Origin: DATLYF01 sp035575095
Lineage (GTDB): Bacteria; Pseudomonadota; Gammaproteobacteria; Competibacterales; Competibacteraceae
Reading direction: 5' to 3'
Length of the DNA stretch: 22,419 nt
Assembly: GCA_035575095.1 (NCBI GenBank)
Contig: DATLYF010000110.1
Span: 1 to 22,419 of the forward strand
The notes under the pieces were generated by a model. The model ran no database searches, was not told the origin of the DNA, and worked only from the letters and a program-made list of their open reading frames with translations. Position 1 is the first letter of the stretch; each line of letters begins with the position of its first letter. Positions 1 through 6,840 of this stretch are shown one piece after another. The translations under genes were made by a program, and so were the position numbers.

Positions 1-337
1 GGCCGCGCAGTTCGCGTACCCGCCAGCGGCGCTGCCAGTCGATGCCGGCCAGGGCCTCGACCGACTGAGAACCATCGCTGGCCTGCAGCCGATATTCCAG
101 GCGCCCGCCCAGCAGCCCGGCGGGCTGCCAGCGCCAGGCTAGCTCGCCCCACTCGCCGTCGCCCAGGCGCAGCCCTCGGGCCTGACCGGAGAGCGCACTG
201 TCCTCCACCTGGCGCGCTTGCAGCGTCAGCCCCGGCGGGGCGAGCAGGCCAAACAGGGCGGTGGCGGGGAACTGCAGCACCAGGAATATCAGATAGGCAA
301 GCACGCCCACTAGGGCATAGCCGAGCACGCGCTTCAT
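1..337 (-). CDS. gspN: Type II secretion system protein GspN, 5' part only
   Basis: The ATG lies at 337-335 and the frame stays open for 112 residues to the left edge, so the C-terminal half or more is missing. The protein opens with a basic MKRVLGYALVG segment followed by one hydrophobic membrane span (about residues 4-28). It continues into a soluble beta-rich stretch with repeated Gly/Leu/Trp patterns, including the motif GEWGELAWRWQPAGLLGG, as expected for GspN. GspN is an inner-membrane-anchored accessory protein of the type II secretion apparatus that is present in only some species. It follows gspM by 55 bases on the same strand, which is the usual place for gspN at the end of the G-to-N block. 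The call rests on the membrane anchor, this context and resemblance to GspN. What lies further downstream (gspD in some genomes) cannot be seen. Confidence 0.82.
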   Translation of the reverse strand, partial: MKRVLGYALVGVLAYLIFLVLQFPATALFGLLAPPGLTLQARQVEDSALSGQARGLRLGDGEWGELAWRWQPAGLLGGRLEYRLQASDGSQSVEALAGIDWQRRWRVRELRG

Positions 338-392
338 GCCGCGTTTCCTGGAATTGGCCCGACGTACACCGGCGCGTCGCAGTGGCCGAGCG

Positions 393-890
393 TCATGCGC
401 CCGGACCCTGCAGCACCAGGCGCGCGCTCACCCGGCCGCTCTCGGCCAGGCGCTCCAGCGAGGCGTTGACCAGAGTGACGCCGTGGCTGCGCTCCAGCTC
501 CGCCAGCCAGCGCAACAGGGTATCGAAGGCCGCCTGCTCCAGGCGTACCCGCACCTGTCTGTCGCCCTGCGGCTCGACCCGATTGAGGGCGGTGCCCAGC
601 CCGGCGGAGCGGGCGGTGAGATCCACCAGGGTAAGCAGCGAGGGAGCGGGACCGCCGGCCTGTCCCCTGGCGGTGGCGCGGGCGGTTTCCAGTTGCCTCA
701 ATTGCTGTGCCGCCTGCTGCATCCAAGCCAGGTCCTGGCGCAGCGCCGCCACGCTCTGGCGTGCATCGTCCAGGTGCCGCTGGAACGGGATCCAGAGCAG
801 GGCGTAGGCGAGCAGCGCCACGGCGGCCAGCGCGCCGCCGCCCAGCAGCCAGCGTTCGCGCGGCTCGCGGGCCAGCCACCACTCTCTCAT
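393..890 (-). CDS. gspM: Type II secretion system protein GspM
   Basis: A 165-residue bitopic inner-membrane protein. It has a short cytoplasmic N-terminus (MREWWLAREPRERWLL), one transmembrane helix at about residues 15-34, and a periplasmic region that starts with a coiled-coil-like stretch rich in Gln, Arg and Leu (about 40-75) before a ferredoxin-like domain. GspM pairs with GspL in the assembly platform that links the cytoplasmic ATPase GspE to the pseudopilus. The length matches the family (about 160-170 residues). Its ATG overlaps the TGA of gspL by 4 bases (887-890), so translation is probably coupled to gspL. The position L-M-N is canonical. GspM sequences are poorly conserved, so the call relies on topology and context as well as on resemblance. 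Confidence 0.9.
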   Translation of the reverse strand: MREWWLAREPRERWLLGGGALAAVALLAYALLWIPFQRHLDDARQSVAALRQDLAWMQQAAQQLRQLETARATARGQAGGPAPSLLTLVDLTARSAGLGTALNRVEPQGDRQVRVRLEQAAFDTLLRWLAELERSHGVTLVNASLERLAESGRVSARLVLQGPGA

Positions 891-2095
891 GAGGCCCCCC
901 TCTTCAGGGTGAGCTGGCTTTCCACCCTGTCTCCCTGCTTGCTGCTGCGCAACTCCGCGACCAGACCGGGCCGGCCGGACAGGCGCTGGCGCAATCGATC
1001 AAGGCTCTCCAAGGAGCCACCCTCCAAGCTCAGTTCCAACTGCCGGTTGTTGAAGCGCAGCGCCTTGAGCCGTGGCGCATCGGCGCCAGTGAGGCCGGCC
1101 AGCGGCTGCCCGCCCAGGTAGAGCAGCTCCAGGAAGCCGCCGTCGTCGCTACCTGCGCCGTTGCGGCGTCCCAGCTCGCGCAGCCGGGCCTCCATCTGGG
1201 CGCGGGGATTGACCACACGCTGGGCGCTGGGCACGGCAGCGCGGAACAGCCGTTCCAGCTCGGCGCGCAGGGTGCTCTGCTCGCGGCTGAGCTGCCAGTA
1301 CTCGGCCACCTGCTGGCCGCCTTGCAGCAGCAGCCACAGCGCTGCCAAGGCCGCCACCGCCCGCCACGGGCGCAGCCACTGCCCGAGCCGGGCCTGGGCG
1401 CTGTAGGGACCCTGCAGCAAGTTGAGCATCGGCCTGCCCGGCGCTGCGCCGGCCAGCAGTGCCGCCGTCATCCCACCCGGTTGCGGCAGCAGCGGCAGCG
1501 GCAGCTCGGGCAGGCCGGCGCTGTCGCCCCACAGCCGCAGACCGGCCGGAGGATGGTCGCCGGCCTCGGCCAGGGCCTGTTGCAGCAGCAACGGCAGGGT
1601 CTCGGCATCGGCGCTGCAGCCGTCCCAGGGGCCGCAGCGCAGCACCAGGCGTTCGCCGTCGCGCAGCAGGCTCCAGTGTTCGCCATCCCAGGGCAGCAGC
1701 AGCGGCTCGGCCAGTATCGCCGTAGCCTGTAGACCCACGGCGGCGCACTGCCCGAGCCAGTCGCGCAGCAGCGCATGGCGCAGCACCGCCACCGGCAGCC
1801 AACCATCGCCGTCGGAGTGTTCGCCCAGGGCGAAATGCAGCTCCTCTACCTCTTCGGCTAGTTGCTCCTCCAAGGCGTAGGGCACGGCCTTGTGCCAAGT
1901 GGCGCGGTTACGCCCCGGTACCCGGGCGCGGCACAACAGCACTGTCTCCGCCGGCGCCACCAGCAGCAGCCGACGGCCGCCGAGCAGGGCGGCGAGCTGC
2001 GCGAGCTCACCGCTGCCACGCAGGCCGTCGCTGGTTAGCCAGCGCGCCTGGCCGGGCTGGTCGGGGCTGAGCATGAGCAGAACGGTGGGGTTCAT
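887..2095 (-). CDS. gspL: Type II secretion system protein GspL
   Basis: A 402-residue protein with the GspL plan. The cytoplasmic actin-like domain covers about residues 1-225 and includes the WHKAVPYALEEQLAEEVEEL segment typical of the family. The NLLQGPY motif (225-231) comes just before the single transmembrane helix (about 243-259), and a periplasmic ferredoxin-like domain follows to the end. GspL anchors the ATPase GspE at the inner membrane and binds GspM. The ATG at 2095 directly abuts the gspK TGA (2098-2096), and the 3' end overlaps gspM by 4 bases, so translation is probably coupled on both sides. The cognate gspE is not next to this operon. Confidence 0.95.
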   Translation of the reverse strand: MNPTVLLMLSPDQPGQARWLTSDGLRGSGELAQLAALLGGRRLLLVAPAETVLLCRARVPGRNRATWHKAVPYALEEQLAEEVEELHFALGEHSDGDGWLPVAVLRHALLRDWLGQCAAVGLQATAILAEPLLLPWDGEHWSLLRDGERLVLRCGPWDGCSADAETLPLLLQQALAEAGDHPPAGLRLWGDSAGLPELPLPLLPQPGGMTAALLAGAAPGRPMLNLLQGPYSAQARLGQWLRPWRAVAALAALWLLLQGGQQVAEYWQLSREQSTLRAELERLFRAAVPSAQRVVNPRAQMEARLRELGRRNGAGSDDGGFLELLYLGGQPLAGLTGADAPRLKALRFNNRQLELSLEGGSLESLDRLRQRLSGRPGLVAELRSSKQGDRVESQLTLKRGAS

Positions 2096-3055
2096 TCACT
2101 CCTCGTCGGCATAAGCACGCCAGAGCACCCGGACGTTGCCGCTCTCGGGGTCGCGCGCGAGCAGGCTGGTGAGCAGGGCGCGGCCATCCCCGACCTGGGC
2201 CTCGATGCGCACCCGGAAGTACTGGCTGGCTACGTCGAGATAGTTCGGCAGAAGATTCTGGTCGCGAATGACAGGGTCCGCAAGCTTGGCGGCGCCCAGG
2301 AACTCCTGCAGGGTGGTGAAGCCCCGGCGCCGGCGCTGTGCGAGCGCGCCCTCCAGCTCGCCGGGGTCGAGGCGCCTGGAGAGGGCGGCGAGCAGCAGCG
2401 TCGGCGCGGTGTTGACGTTGAGCCGGGTGCCCTGTGGCAGGGCGGTGACATAGGGCGCCAGCTTGGCATAGCTTGCGGCATCGAAGCCTCGCACTAGGCG
2501 CAGCTCGGAGCGGTTCTGGAAGGGACGGTTGGCGGCGAGATAGGGCGGGGTCTGCACCAGATAGATGCTATCTTCGGCGCCGCCGGGATCGGTCTGCTCC
2601 TGATCCGGGTCGATCCAGTCGAGGATAGCACCGGCCAGGGCCGGGTCCAGCTCCAGCAGTTCCAGCAGACGCTGCAGCACGGCGACCATGTTGGGGTCGC
2701 GCTTGCCGTCCTGGTCGACCAGGTTGTTGAGGTTGAACAGGCTCTGCTGATCCGCGATGGCGCCGCTCAGGACGCCACCCTCCACCTCCAGCACCGGCTT
2801 GAGGGTCGCCCACGCCTCGCCGAGATGGTCGATCGGGTTGTCCTTGCGGTCGCGGCGCAGGATCAGCGCCGCCCACTGCTCGCCGCCCAAGGTGTAGAGG
2901 CGCGCCTGGCGCTGGTGGGCGAGCAGGGTGTGGCGGCGGATGGCGAGCTGCTGCAGCTCGGCCAGGGAGGCGGCGGTGAGGGCGGCCAGGAAGACCACCA
3001 GCAGCACGGTGAGCAGGGCGACGCCGCACTGGCGCTTGGGCGGACGGCGCTTCAT
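2096..3055 (-). CDS. gspK: Type II secretion minor pseudopilin GspK
   Basis: 319 residues when started at the ATG at 3055, which overlaps the gspJ TGA by 4 bases (3052-3055). The frame is open further upstream, but that extension lies inside gspJ and adds a non-homologous leader. The N-terminus, MKRRPPKRQCGVALLTVLL, is a prepilin signal with the processing glycine at residue 11. It lacks the Glu5 found in other pseudopilins, which is a known property of GspK. The large globular part includes SLFNLNNLVDQDGKRD and LNVNTAPTLLLAALS, both typical of the family. GspK caps the pseudopilus tip with GspI and GspJ. It is processed by the prepilin peptidase GspO/PilD, which is not in this window. Confidence 0.95.
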   Translation of the reverse strand: MKRRPPKRQCGVALLTVLLVVFLAALTAASLAELQQLAIRRHTLLAHQRQARLYTLGGEQWAALILRRDRKDNPIDHLGEAWATLKPVLEVEGGVLSGAIADQQSLFNLNNLVDQDGKRDPNMVAVLQRLLELLELDPALAGAILDWIDPDQEQTDPGGAEDSIYLVQTPPYLAANRPFQNRSELRLVRGFDAASYAKLAPYVTALPQGTRLNVNTAPTLLLAALSRRLDPGELEGALAQRRRRGFTTLQEFLGAAKLADPVIRDQNLLPNYLDVASQYFRVRIEAQVGDGRALLTSLLARDPESGNVRVLWRAYADEE

Positions 3056-3678
3056 CGTGCCCCCGTGATCAGCAGCCGCGGGATCTCGCCCCAATCAGCG
3101 AGGATCAGGGTCAGCTCCAGCGCCGGCGGCAGCAGGGGCAGGGTATCGTCGTCGTGCCCCCCGGCGGGCGGCCAGCGCTCCTGCCAGCGCCCCTCCTGGT
3201 CCAGGAAGCGCAGCCGCACCTCGCGCACGTTCTCCAGCAGCAGGGTTTCCCGCGGCTCGGCGTATACGCCCCGGTCCAGGGTGAGCCAGTAGCGGCGGTA
3301 GAGCCGGCCCTCCTGCAGGCGGTAGCCGACCCGCTGCAAGTCGGCGCGCGGCCGGCCCAGGGGATTGCTCCAGCCGGTGCGGGTGAGTAGCAGGAACTCG
3401 GGCTGCAGCGGATCGCTGGCCAGCGCCGGCTGGGGCTGACCGTAATCGTCGCGGATCGGGCGCGGCACAGCCTGGGCCAGGTCCTGCTCCAGCCAGTACA
3501 GGGCCATCTGCACCCGCGCCAGGCGTGCGCTCTCCGCCTCGGCCGCGGCGCGGCTGACGAGCACACTGTCCAAGCCGCCGTAGGCGGCCACCGCCACCAC
3601 GGCAAACACCGCCAGCGCCACCAGCAGTTCCAGCAGGGTGAAGCCGGCTGCCGCCGGCGCCGGGCGGCAAGTGTTCAC
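3052..3678 (-). CDS. gspJ: Type II secretion minor pseudopilin GspJ
   Basis: 208 residues. The start is a GTG (3678-3676) that overlaps the gspI TGA, giving a GTGA junction. The leader ends in the prepilin peptidase site AAAGFTLLELLVALAVF, with cleavage expected after the Gly and Glu at position 5 of the mature protein. The remainder fits the GspJ globular domain, with segments such as LARVQMALYWLEQDLAQ and PEFLLLTRTGWSNP. GspJ forms the pseudopilus tip complex with GspI and GspK, which pushes folded exoproteins through the GspD secretin. It is the fourth gene of the operon, between gspI and gspK in the standard order. Confidence 0.95.
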   Translation of the reverse strand: MNTCRPAPAAAGFTLLELLVALAVFAVVAVAAYGGLDSVLVSRAAAEAESARLARVQMALYWLEQDLAQAVPRPIRDDYGQPQPALASDPLQPEFLLLTRTGWSNPLGRPRADLQRVGYRLQEGRLYRRYWLTLDRGVYAEPRETLLLENVREVRLRFLDQEGRWQERWPPAGGHDDDTLPLLPPALELTLILADWGEIPRLLITGAR

Positions 3679-4052
3679 GGACCGGCCGGGCGCGGGCGGA
3701 AGCCCACCAGATGGGCCAGAGGCGGGGCGCCCTCGTCCAGGGCGACGCTCACTTCGATGCGCTGCAGGTCGGGATCGGCGGTATTCAGCAGCCGCACCTG
3801 CCAGTGCCAGTCGCGACCGGCCATGGCGCTCGTGCCGCTGGCGCTCTCGGCGCTGTTGCCGGCGGCGGCGAGTAGCAGTTCGTTGAGCTTGTTCTGTGCC
3901 ACCCAGCCGGCCAGGGTCTGGCGCTTGAGGTAGCCGACGCTGTCCAGCGCCGAGCCGGCCACGCGGATCAGCGCACCCAGGCTGATGGCCAGCACCGCCA
4001 GTGCCACCAGCACCTCCAGCAGGGTGAAGCCGGCCTGGGCGCGGCGCCTCAT
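3675..4052 (-). CDS. gspI: Type II secretion minor pseudopilin GspI
   Basis: 125 residues, the normal GspI size. The short leader MRRRAQAG is followed by FTLLEVLVALAVLAISLGA, giving prepilin peptidase cleavage after Gly8 and Glu5 in the mature form. Downstream, GWVAQNKLNELLL and the WHWQVRLLNTADPDLQRIEV segment are typical of GspI. The ATG at 4052-4050 overlaps the gspH TGA (4051-4049), and the 3' end overlaps gspJ by 4 bases. GspI nucleates the pseudopilus tip with GspJ and GspK. Confidence 0.95.
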   Translation of the reverse strand: MRRRAQAGFTLLEVLVALAVLAISLGALIRVAGSALDSVGYLKRQTLAGWVAQNKLNELLLAAAGNSAESASGTSAMAGRDWHWQVRLLNTADPDLQRIEVSVALDEGAPPLAHLVGFRPRPAGP

Positions 4053-4618
4053 GGCAGCGGCTCGGCGTGCAGGGCGCCGCTCAGATCGCCGCTGACGGCA
4101 TGGGGGCGCAGCGCCTCGGCTTCCAGCACCACGCCGAACTCGCTGCCCTCGCCGCCGGCCAGCAGCACCTGGGGCTGTGGCCCTGCGGACGGCTGTTGCA
4201 GGGTGGCGTCCATGGCTTGGTCCTCGTCCAGGGTCGCGAACAGTCGCACCGGCTGGCCGTCCACGCTGAGCTGCAGGCTCAGGCCCGAAGGCAGGCGGTA
4301 GGCGCCCGGCTGTGTGCCGTCACTCAGGGCCTGCCACTTGCCCTGGCGATCGCGCACCAGGAAACGATAGCCGTCCTGGGCGAAGCGCACGCCCCGCGTC
4401 TCGGCGCGCAGCCAGGCCTCCTGCTGCGCCAGTTCGAGGCGGACGAGCAGGCGTCGCGCCTCCTCGTCCAGACGCTCCTGGGGATCGGGAGCGCGCACCG
4501 CCAGGGTGGCGAAGCTGGTGATGATGGCGATCAGCACCACCACCACCAGCACCTCCAGCAGAGTGAAGCCGGCTTGGACGAGGCTATTCGCCCAGGTTCC
4601 AGTTGCCGATGTCGGCAT
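4049..4618 (-). CDS. gspH: Type II secretion minor pseudopilin GspH
   Basis: 189 residues from the ATG at 4618. A GTG at 4633 would give 194 residues. The ATG is preferred because GGTGGAG sits 9 bases upstream of it. Either start lies inside the end of gspG, giving an overlap of 35 or 50 bases, because no closer ATG or GTG exists before the cleavage motif. The leader ends in QAGFTLLEVLVVVVLIAII, so cleavage follows the Gly and Glu is at mature position 5. The globular region contains ARRLLVRLELAQQEAWLRAE and a VRFAQDGYRFLV segment typical of GspH. GspH is thought to connect the tip complex to the main GspG filament. The 3' end overlaps gspI by 4 bases. Confidence 0.92.
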   Translation of the reverse strand: MPTSATGTWANSLVQAGFTLLEVLVVVVLIAIITSFATLAVRAPDPQERLDEEARRLLVRLELAQQEAWLRAETRGVRFAQDGYRFLVRDRQGKWQALSDGTQPGAYRLPSGLSLQLSVDGQPVRLFATLDEDQAMDATLQQPSAGPQPQVLLAGGEGSEFGVVLEAEALRPHAVSGDLSGALHAEPLP

Positions 4619-5027
4619 TGAAGCCGTCTCCACCCGGCAGACCGTCGGCGCCCAGGGAATAGATGTCGATCGGACCCTTCTGGCCTGGGTTCAGGTACTG
4701 GTAAGGGCGGTTCCAGGGATCGTTGGGCAGGCGGTCGATGTAGCCGCCCTCCTTCCAGCGGGCGTTGTCCGGCAGGTCGGCGGGACGCTGCACCAGCGCC
4801 TCCAGGCCCTGGTCGGTGGTGGGATAGGTGAATACGTCCAGCTTGTAGAGATTGAGGGCGCTCTCCAGCACGCGGATATCCTGCTTGGCCTTGACTACCC
4901 GCGCCCGGTCGGGGTTATCCATGATGCGCGGCACCACCACCGCGGCGAGGATGCCGAGGATCACCACCACCACCATCACTTCGATGAGGGTGAAGCCGCC
5001 CATGCGGCCTTGTGCGACTCGTTTCAT
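4584..5027 (-). CDS. gspG: Type II secretion major pseudopilin GspG
   Basis: 147 residues, the standard length. The leader MKRVAQGRMGG precedes FTLIEVMVVVVILGILAAVV, with cleavage after Gly and Glu at mature position 5. The core carries family signatures: VPRIMDNPDRARVVKAKQDI, YPTTDQGLEALV and DPWNRPYQYLNPG. The C-terminal loop GADGLPGGDGFNADIGNW holds the aspartates that bind calcium in GspG and stabilise the filament. GspG is the main subunit of the periplasmic pseudopilus. It is the first gene of this operon, preceded by a divergent gene, so a promoter probably lies in 5028-5188, but I could not pick a convincing -35/-10 pair. An AGGGAT sequence about 7 bases upstream of the ATG serves as ribosome binding site. 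Confidence 0.97.
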   Translation of the reverse strand: MKRVAQGRMGGFTLIEVMVVVVILGILAAVVVPRIMDNPDRARVVKAKQDIRVLESALNLYKLDVFTYPTTDQGLEALVQRPADLPDNARWKEGGYIDRLPNDPWNRPYQYLNPGQKGPIDIYSLGADGLPGGDGFNADIGNWNLGE

Positions 5028-5188
5028 GCCCGTATCCCTGCGTTAACCGGTCCAGCATGATAGCAAACCCGGTGCGGTGCGGCGGATTCATCCTGGATTC
5101 AGGCGCCGCCCCGGATGATCGCGCCATTGCCTGGCACCCGCCGCGACAGGCAGCATAGGCACACCCACAGCTTCGGGAGATCGTTGTG

Positions 5189-6064
5189 ATGAAGACCCTT
5201 CTTGTGCGCACCAGCCTGGTGGCGCTGGCCGTGAGCCTGGCCGCCTGCGCCAACAATCCCTATCAGAAGACCATGATCGGCGCCGGCACTGGAGCCGTGC
5301 TGGGCGGCGTGGTCGGCCACGAGATCAAGGGCGAGCGCGGCGCCTACATCGGTGCCGCCGTAGGCGCGCTGGCCGGCGGTGCGGTCGGCAACTACATGGA
5401 CCGCCAGCAGCAGGCCTTCGAGCAGGCCCTGGCCAGCGAGCGCCAGCGTGGCCTGGAGATCCAGCGCATGCAGGACGGCAGCATCAAGCTGGAGATCCCG
5501 AGCGAGATCTCCTTCGACTACAACCGCGCCGAGGTCAAGCCGGCCTTCGTGCCGTCCCTGGACAAGGTGGCCGGCATCCTGCGCGACTATCCCGACACCA
5601 CCATCGACATCATCGGCCATACCGACAGCACCGGCTCCGAGAGCTACAACATGGATCTGTCGCGGCGTCGTGCCGAGAGCGTGGCCCAGTTCCTGTCCGG
5701 CCGCGGCGTGCCTTACCAGCGCATGCGCACCGAGGGCCGCGGCGAGAGCCAGCCGCGCGCCAGCAACGCCACCGAGGCCGGGCGCCAGCTCAACCGGCGT
5801 GTGGAGATGGTGGTGCGCCCGGCGCAAGGCACCGGCGGTTATGCCCAGCCGCAGCAGCCCGCCCCGCAGCCGGGTGGTGCGTACGGCCAGCCCCAGCCCT
5901 ATCCCGCCGGCGGCTATGGCCAGCCCCAGCCCTATCCACAGCCCGGCGGCGCCTATGGCCAGCCGCAATCCTATCCCCAGCCGCAGTCCTACAGCCAGCC
6001 CTATCCGCAACAGAGCGGCGGCTACGGCCAGCCCCAGCCCTATCCTTCCGGCTCGCCGTTCTGA
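5189..6064 (+). CDS. YiaD-like glycine-zipper OmpA-family lipoprotein
   Basis: 291 residues from the ATG at 5189. A GTG at 5186 is in frame, but GGGAGA at 5175-5180 sits 8 bases from the ATG and only 5 from the GTG. The signal peptide ends in the lipobox LAAC with Cys20 as lipidation site; the mature protein begins CANNPYQK, so sorting to the outer membrane is likely. Glycine-zipper repeats cover about residues 31-68. The OmpA peptidoglycan-binding domain (about 105-210) contains GHTDSTGS, DLSRRRAESV and NRRVEMVV, including the Asp and Arg that hold diaminopimelate. The region up to residue 210 closely resembles E. coli YiaD. Residues 214-291 form an extra tail rich in Tyr, Gly, Gln and Pro. 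The likely role is tethering the outer membrane to peptidoglycan. It is divergent from the secretion operon. Confidence 0.9.
   Translation: MKTLLVRTSLVALAVSLAACANNPYQKTMIGAGTGAVLGGVVGHEIKGERGAYIGAAVGALAGGAVGNYMDRQQQAFEQALASERQRGLEIQRMQDGSIKLEIPSEISFDYNRAEVKPAFVPSLDKVAGILRDYPDTTIDIIGHTDSTGSESYNMDLSRRRAESVAQFLSGRGVPYQRMRTEGRGESQPRASNATEAGRQLNRRVEMVVRPAQGTGGYAQPQQPAPQPGGAYGQPQPYPAGGYGQPQPYPQPGGAYGQPQSYPQPQSYSQPYPQQSGGYGQPQPYPSGSPF
5828..6061 (+). repeat. In-frame repeat region coding the YGQPQPYP tail
   Basis: This 3' part of the OmpA-family gene codes residues 214-291. The octapeptide Y-G-Q-P-Q-(P/S)-Y-P occurs four times, separated by short Gly-Gly-Ala, Pro-Gln-Pro or Ser-Gly-Gly spacers. At DNA level the unit is a near-repeat of tayGGCCAGCCcCAGCCCTAT with spaced copies, so copy number could vary by slippage or recombination. 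The composition predicts a disordered, tyrosine-rich, low-complexity tail with no charged residues. Confidence 0.85.
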
Positions 6065-6102
6065 GGCTGCCGTATCTTTTTCATCCACACCTCCCACCCT
6101 GG

Positions 6103-6126
6103 TCCTCCCCCGCAAGCGGGGGAGGA
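6103..6126. repeat. Perfect 11-bp stem palindrome between convergent genes
   Basis: The arms CCTCCCCCGC (6104-6113) and GCGGGGGAGG (6116-6125) are exact reverse complements around an AA loop. A further T-A pair at 6103/6126 extends the stem. It lies in the 74-base gap between the convergent OmpA-lipoprotein and metallopeptidase genes. No T-run follows on either strand, so it is not a classic intrinsic terminator. It may instead be a REP-type dispersed palindrome that also stops or protects transcripts. Confidence 0.75.
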
Positions 6127-6138
6127 TGGGGATGGTCT

Positions 6139-6840
6139 TCACTCTTCGAACCACCCCGGCACGTAGCGCCAGGCTGCGCGCAACCGCTCTCGGGCCTCTC
6201 GCCAGTCGGCATCGAAGCGCGCCAGTAGCGTCCAGAAACGCGGCGAGTGGTTGAGTTCTACGGTGTGGCAGAGCTCGTGCAGTAGTACGTGCTGTACCAG
6301 TTCCGGCGGCAGGAACAGCAGCTTGCTGTTGAGACTGATATTGCCCTGCGCCGAGCAACTGCCCCAGCGGCTGCGCTGCTGGCGGATGGCGAAAGCGTGG
6401 TAGCTCAGCCCCGTTTCCTGCGCCAGCCGTTCCAGCCAGGGCGCCAGGATCGCCTGCGCTCGCCTCATCAGCCAGCGCCGCAGCAGCACACGGGCGGCGA
6501 CGTGGTCAGCATTGACGCCGCGCAGAAGCAGACGGCCGTCGGCCGGGACGCGTAGCGCCGGGCGTCCGCCTGCCTCCCAGTGCAGTGCCCAGCGCTCGTC
6601 CACGGCGCGCAGCTCCAGCGCGGCGGGTGGTCGGACGGCTTCGGCCAGGGCCGTGGCATGGCGAGCGTGCTGCTCGGTGATCCAGTGGCGATGGCGCGCC
6701 AGTAGCACCGCTACTCGGGCCGGATCGTAGCCCGGGGGTATTACCACCTCCAGACCACGCTGCGGATGGAAGCGCAGCCGAGCCTGGCGCGCGCGGGCGC
6801 TGACGCGCAGCCGGAAAGAGAGGGGTGCGCTCTCGCTCAT
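6139..6840 (-). CDS. YgjP-type zinc metallopeptidase (DUF45, M48-like)
   Basis: 233 residues from the ATG at 6840. The frame is open further upstream, but only in the antisense of the patatin gene. The ATG overlaps the patatin TGA by 4 bases. The C-terminal part has the YgjP/DUF45 signature RSRWGSCSAQGNISLN (156-171). After it comes the zinc site HELCH (188-192), with His188, Glu189 and His192, plus a downstream His198 in NHSPRFW as probable third ligand. The N-terminal half is the beta-rich domain of the family, with RARQARLRFHPQRGLEVVIP. The family (related to SprT and M48 peptidases) is widespread, but its substrates are not known. No signal peptide or membrane span is seen, so it is probably cytoplasmic. 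Translational coupling to the patatin gene suggests co-expression but does not prove a shared function. Confidence 0.88.
   Translation of the reverse strand: MSESAPLSFRLRVSARARQARLRFHPQRGLEVVIPPGYDPARVAVLLARHRHWITEQHARHATALAEAVRPPAALELRAVDERWALHWEAGGRPALRVPADGRLLLRGVNADHVAARVLLRRWLMRRAQAILAPWLERLAQETGLSYHAFAIRQQRSRWGSCSAQGNISLNSKLLFLPPELVQHVLLHELCHTVELNHSPRFWTLLARFDADWREARERLRAAWRYVPGWFEE

Noticed and set aside
3052..5027. Type IV pilus minor pilin cluster
   Set aside because: The order G-H-I-J-K-L-M-N, the GspG calcium loop, GspK without Glu5 and the GspL/GspM topology identify type II secretion.
5860..6055. Regular DNA repeats that might suggest a CRISPR or tandem satellite
   Set aside because: They are in frame, code the YGQPQPYP peptide repeats, differ in spacing and have no unique spacer pattern.
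5099..6358. 419-codon minus-strand frame opposite the OmpA lipoprotein gene
   Set aside because: The plus-strand product has clear domains and a ribosome binding site. The antisense product is Ala/Gly/Leu-rich low complexity without motifs and also crosses the convergent gene end.
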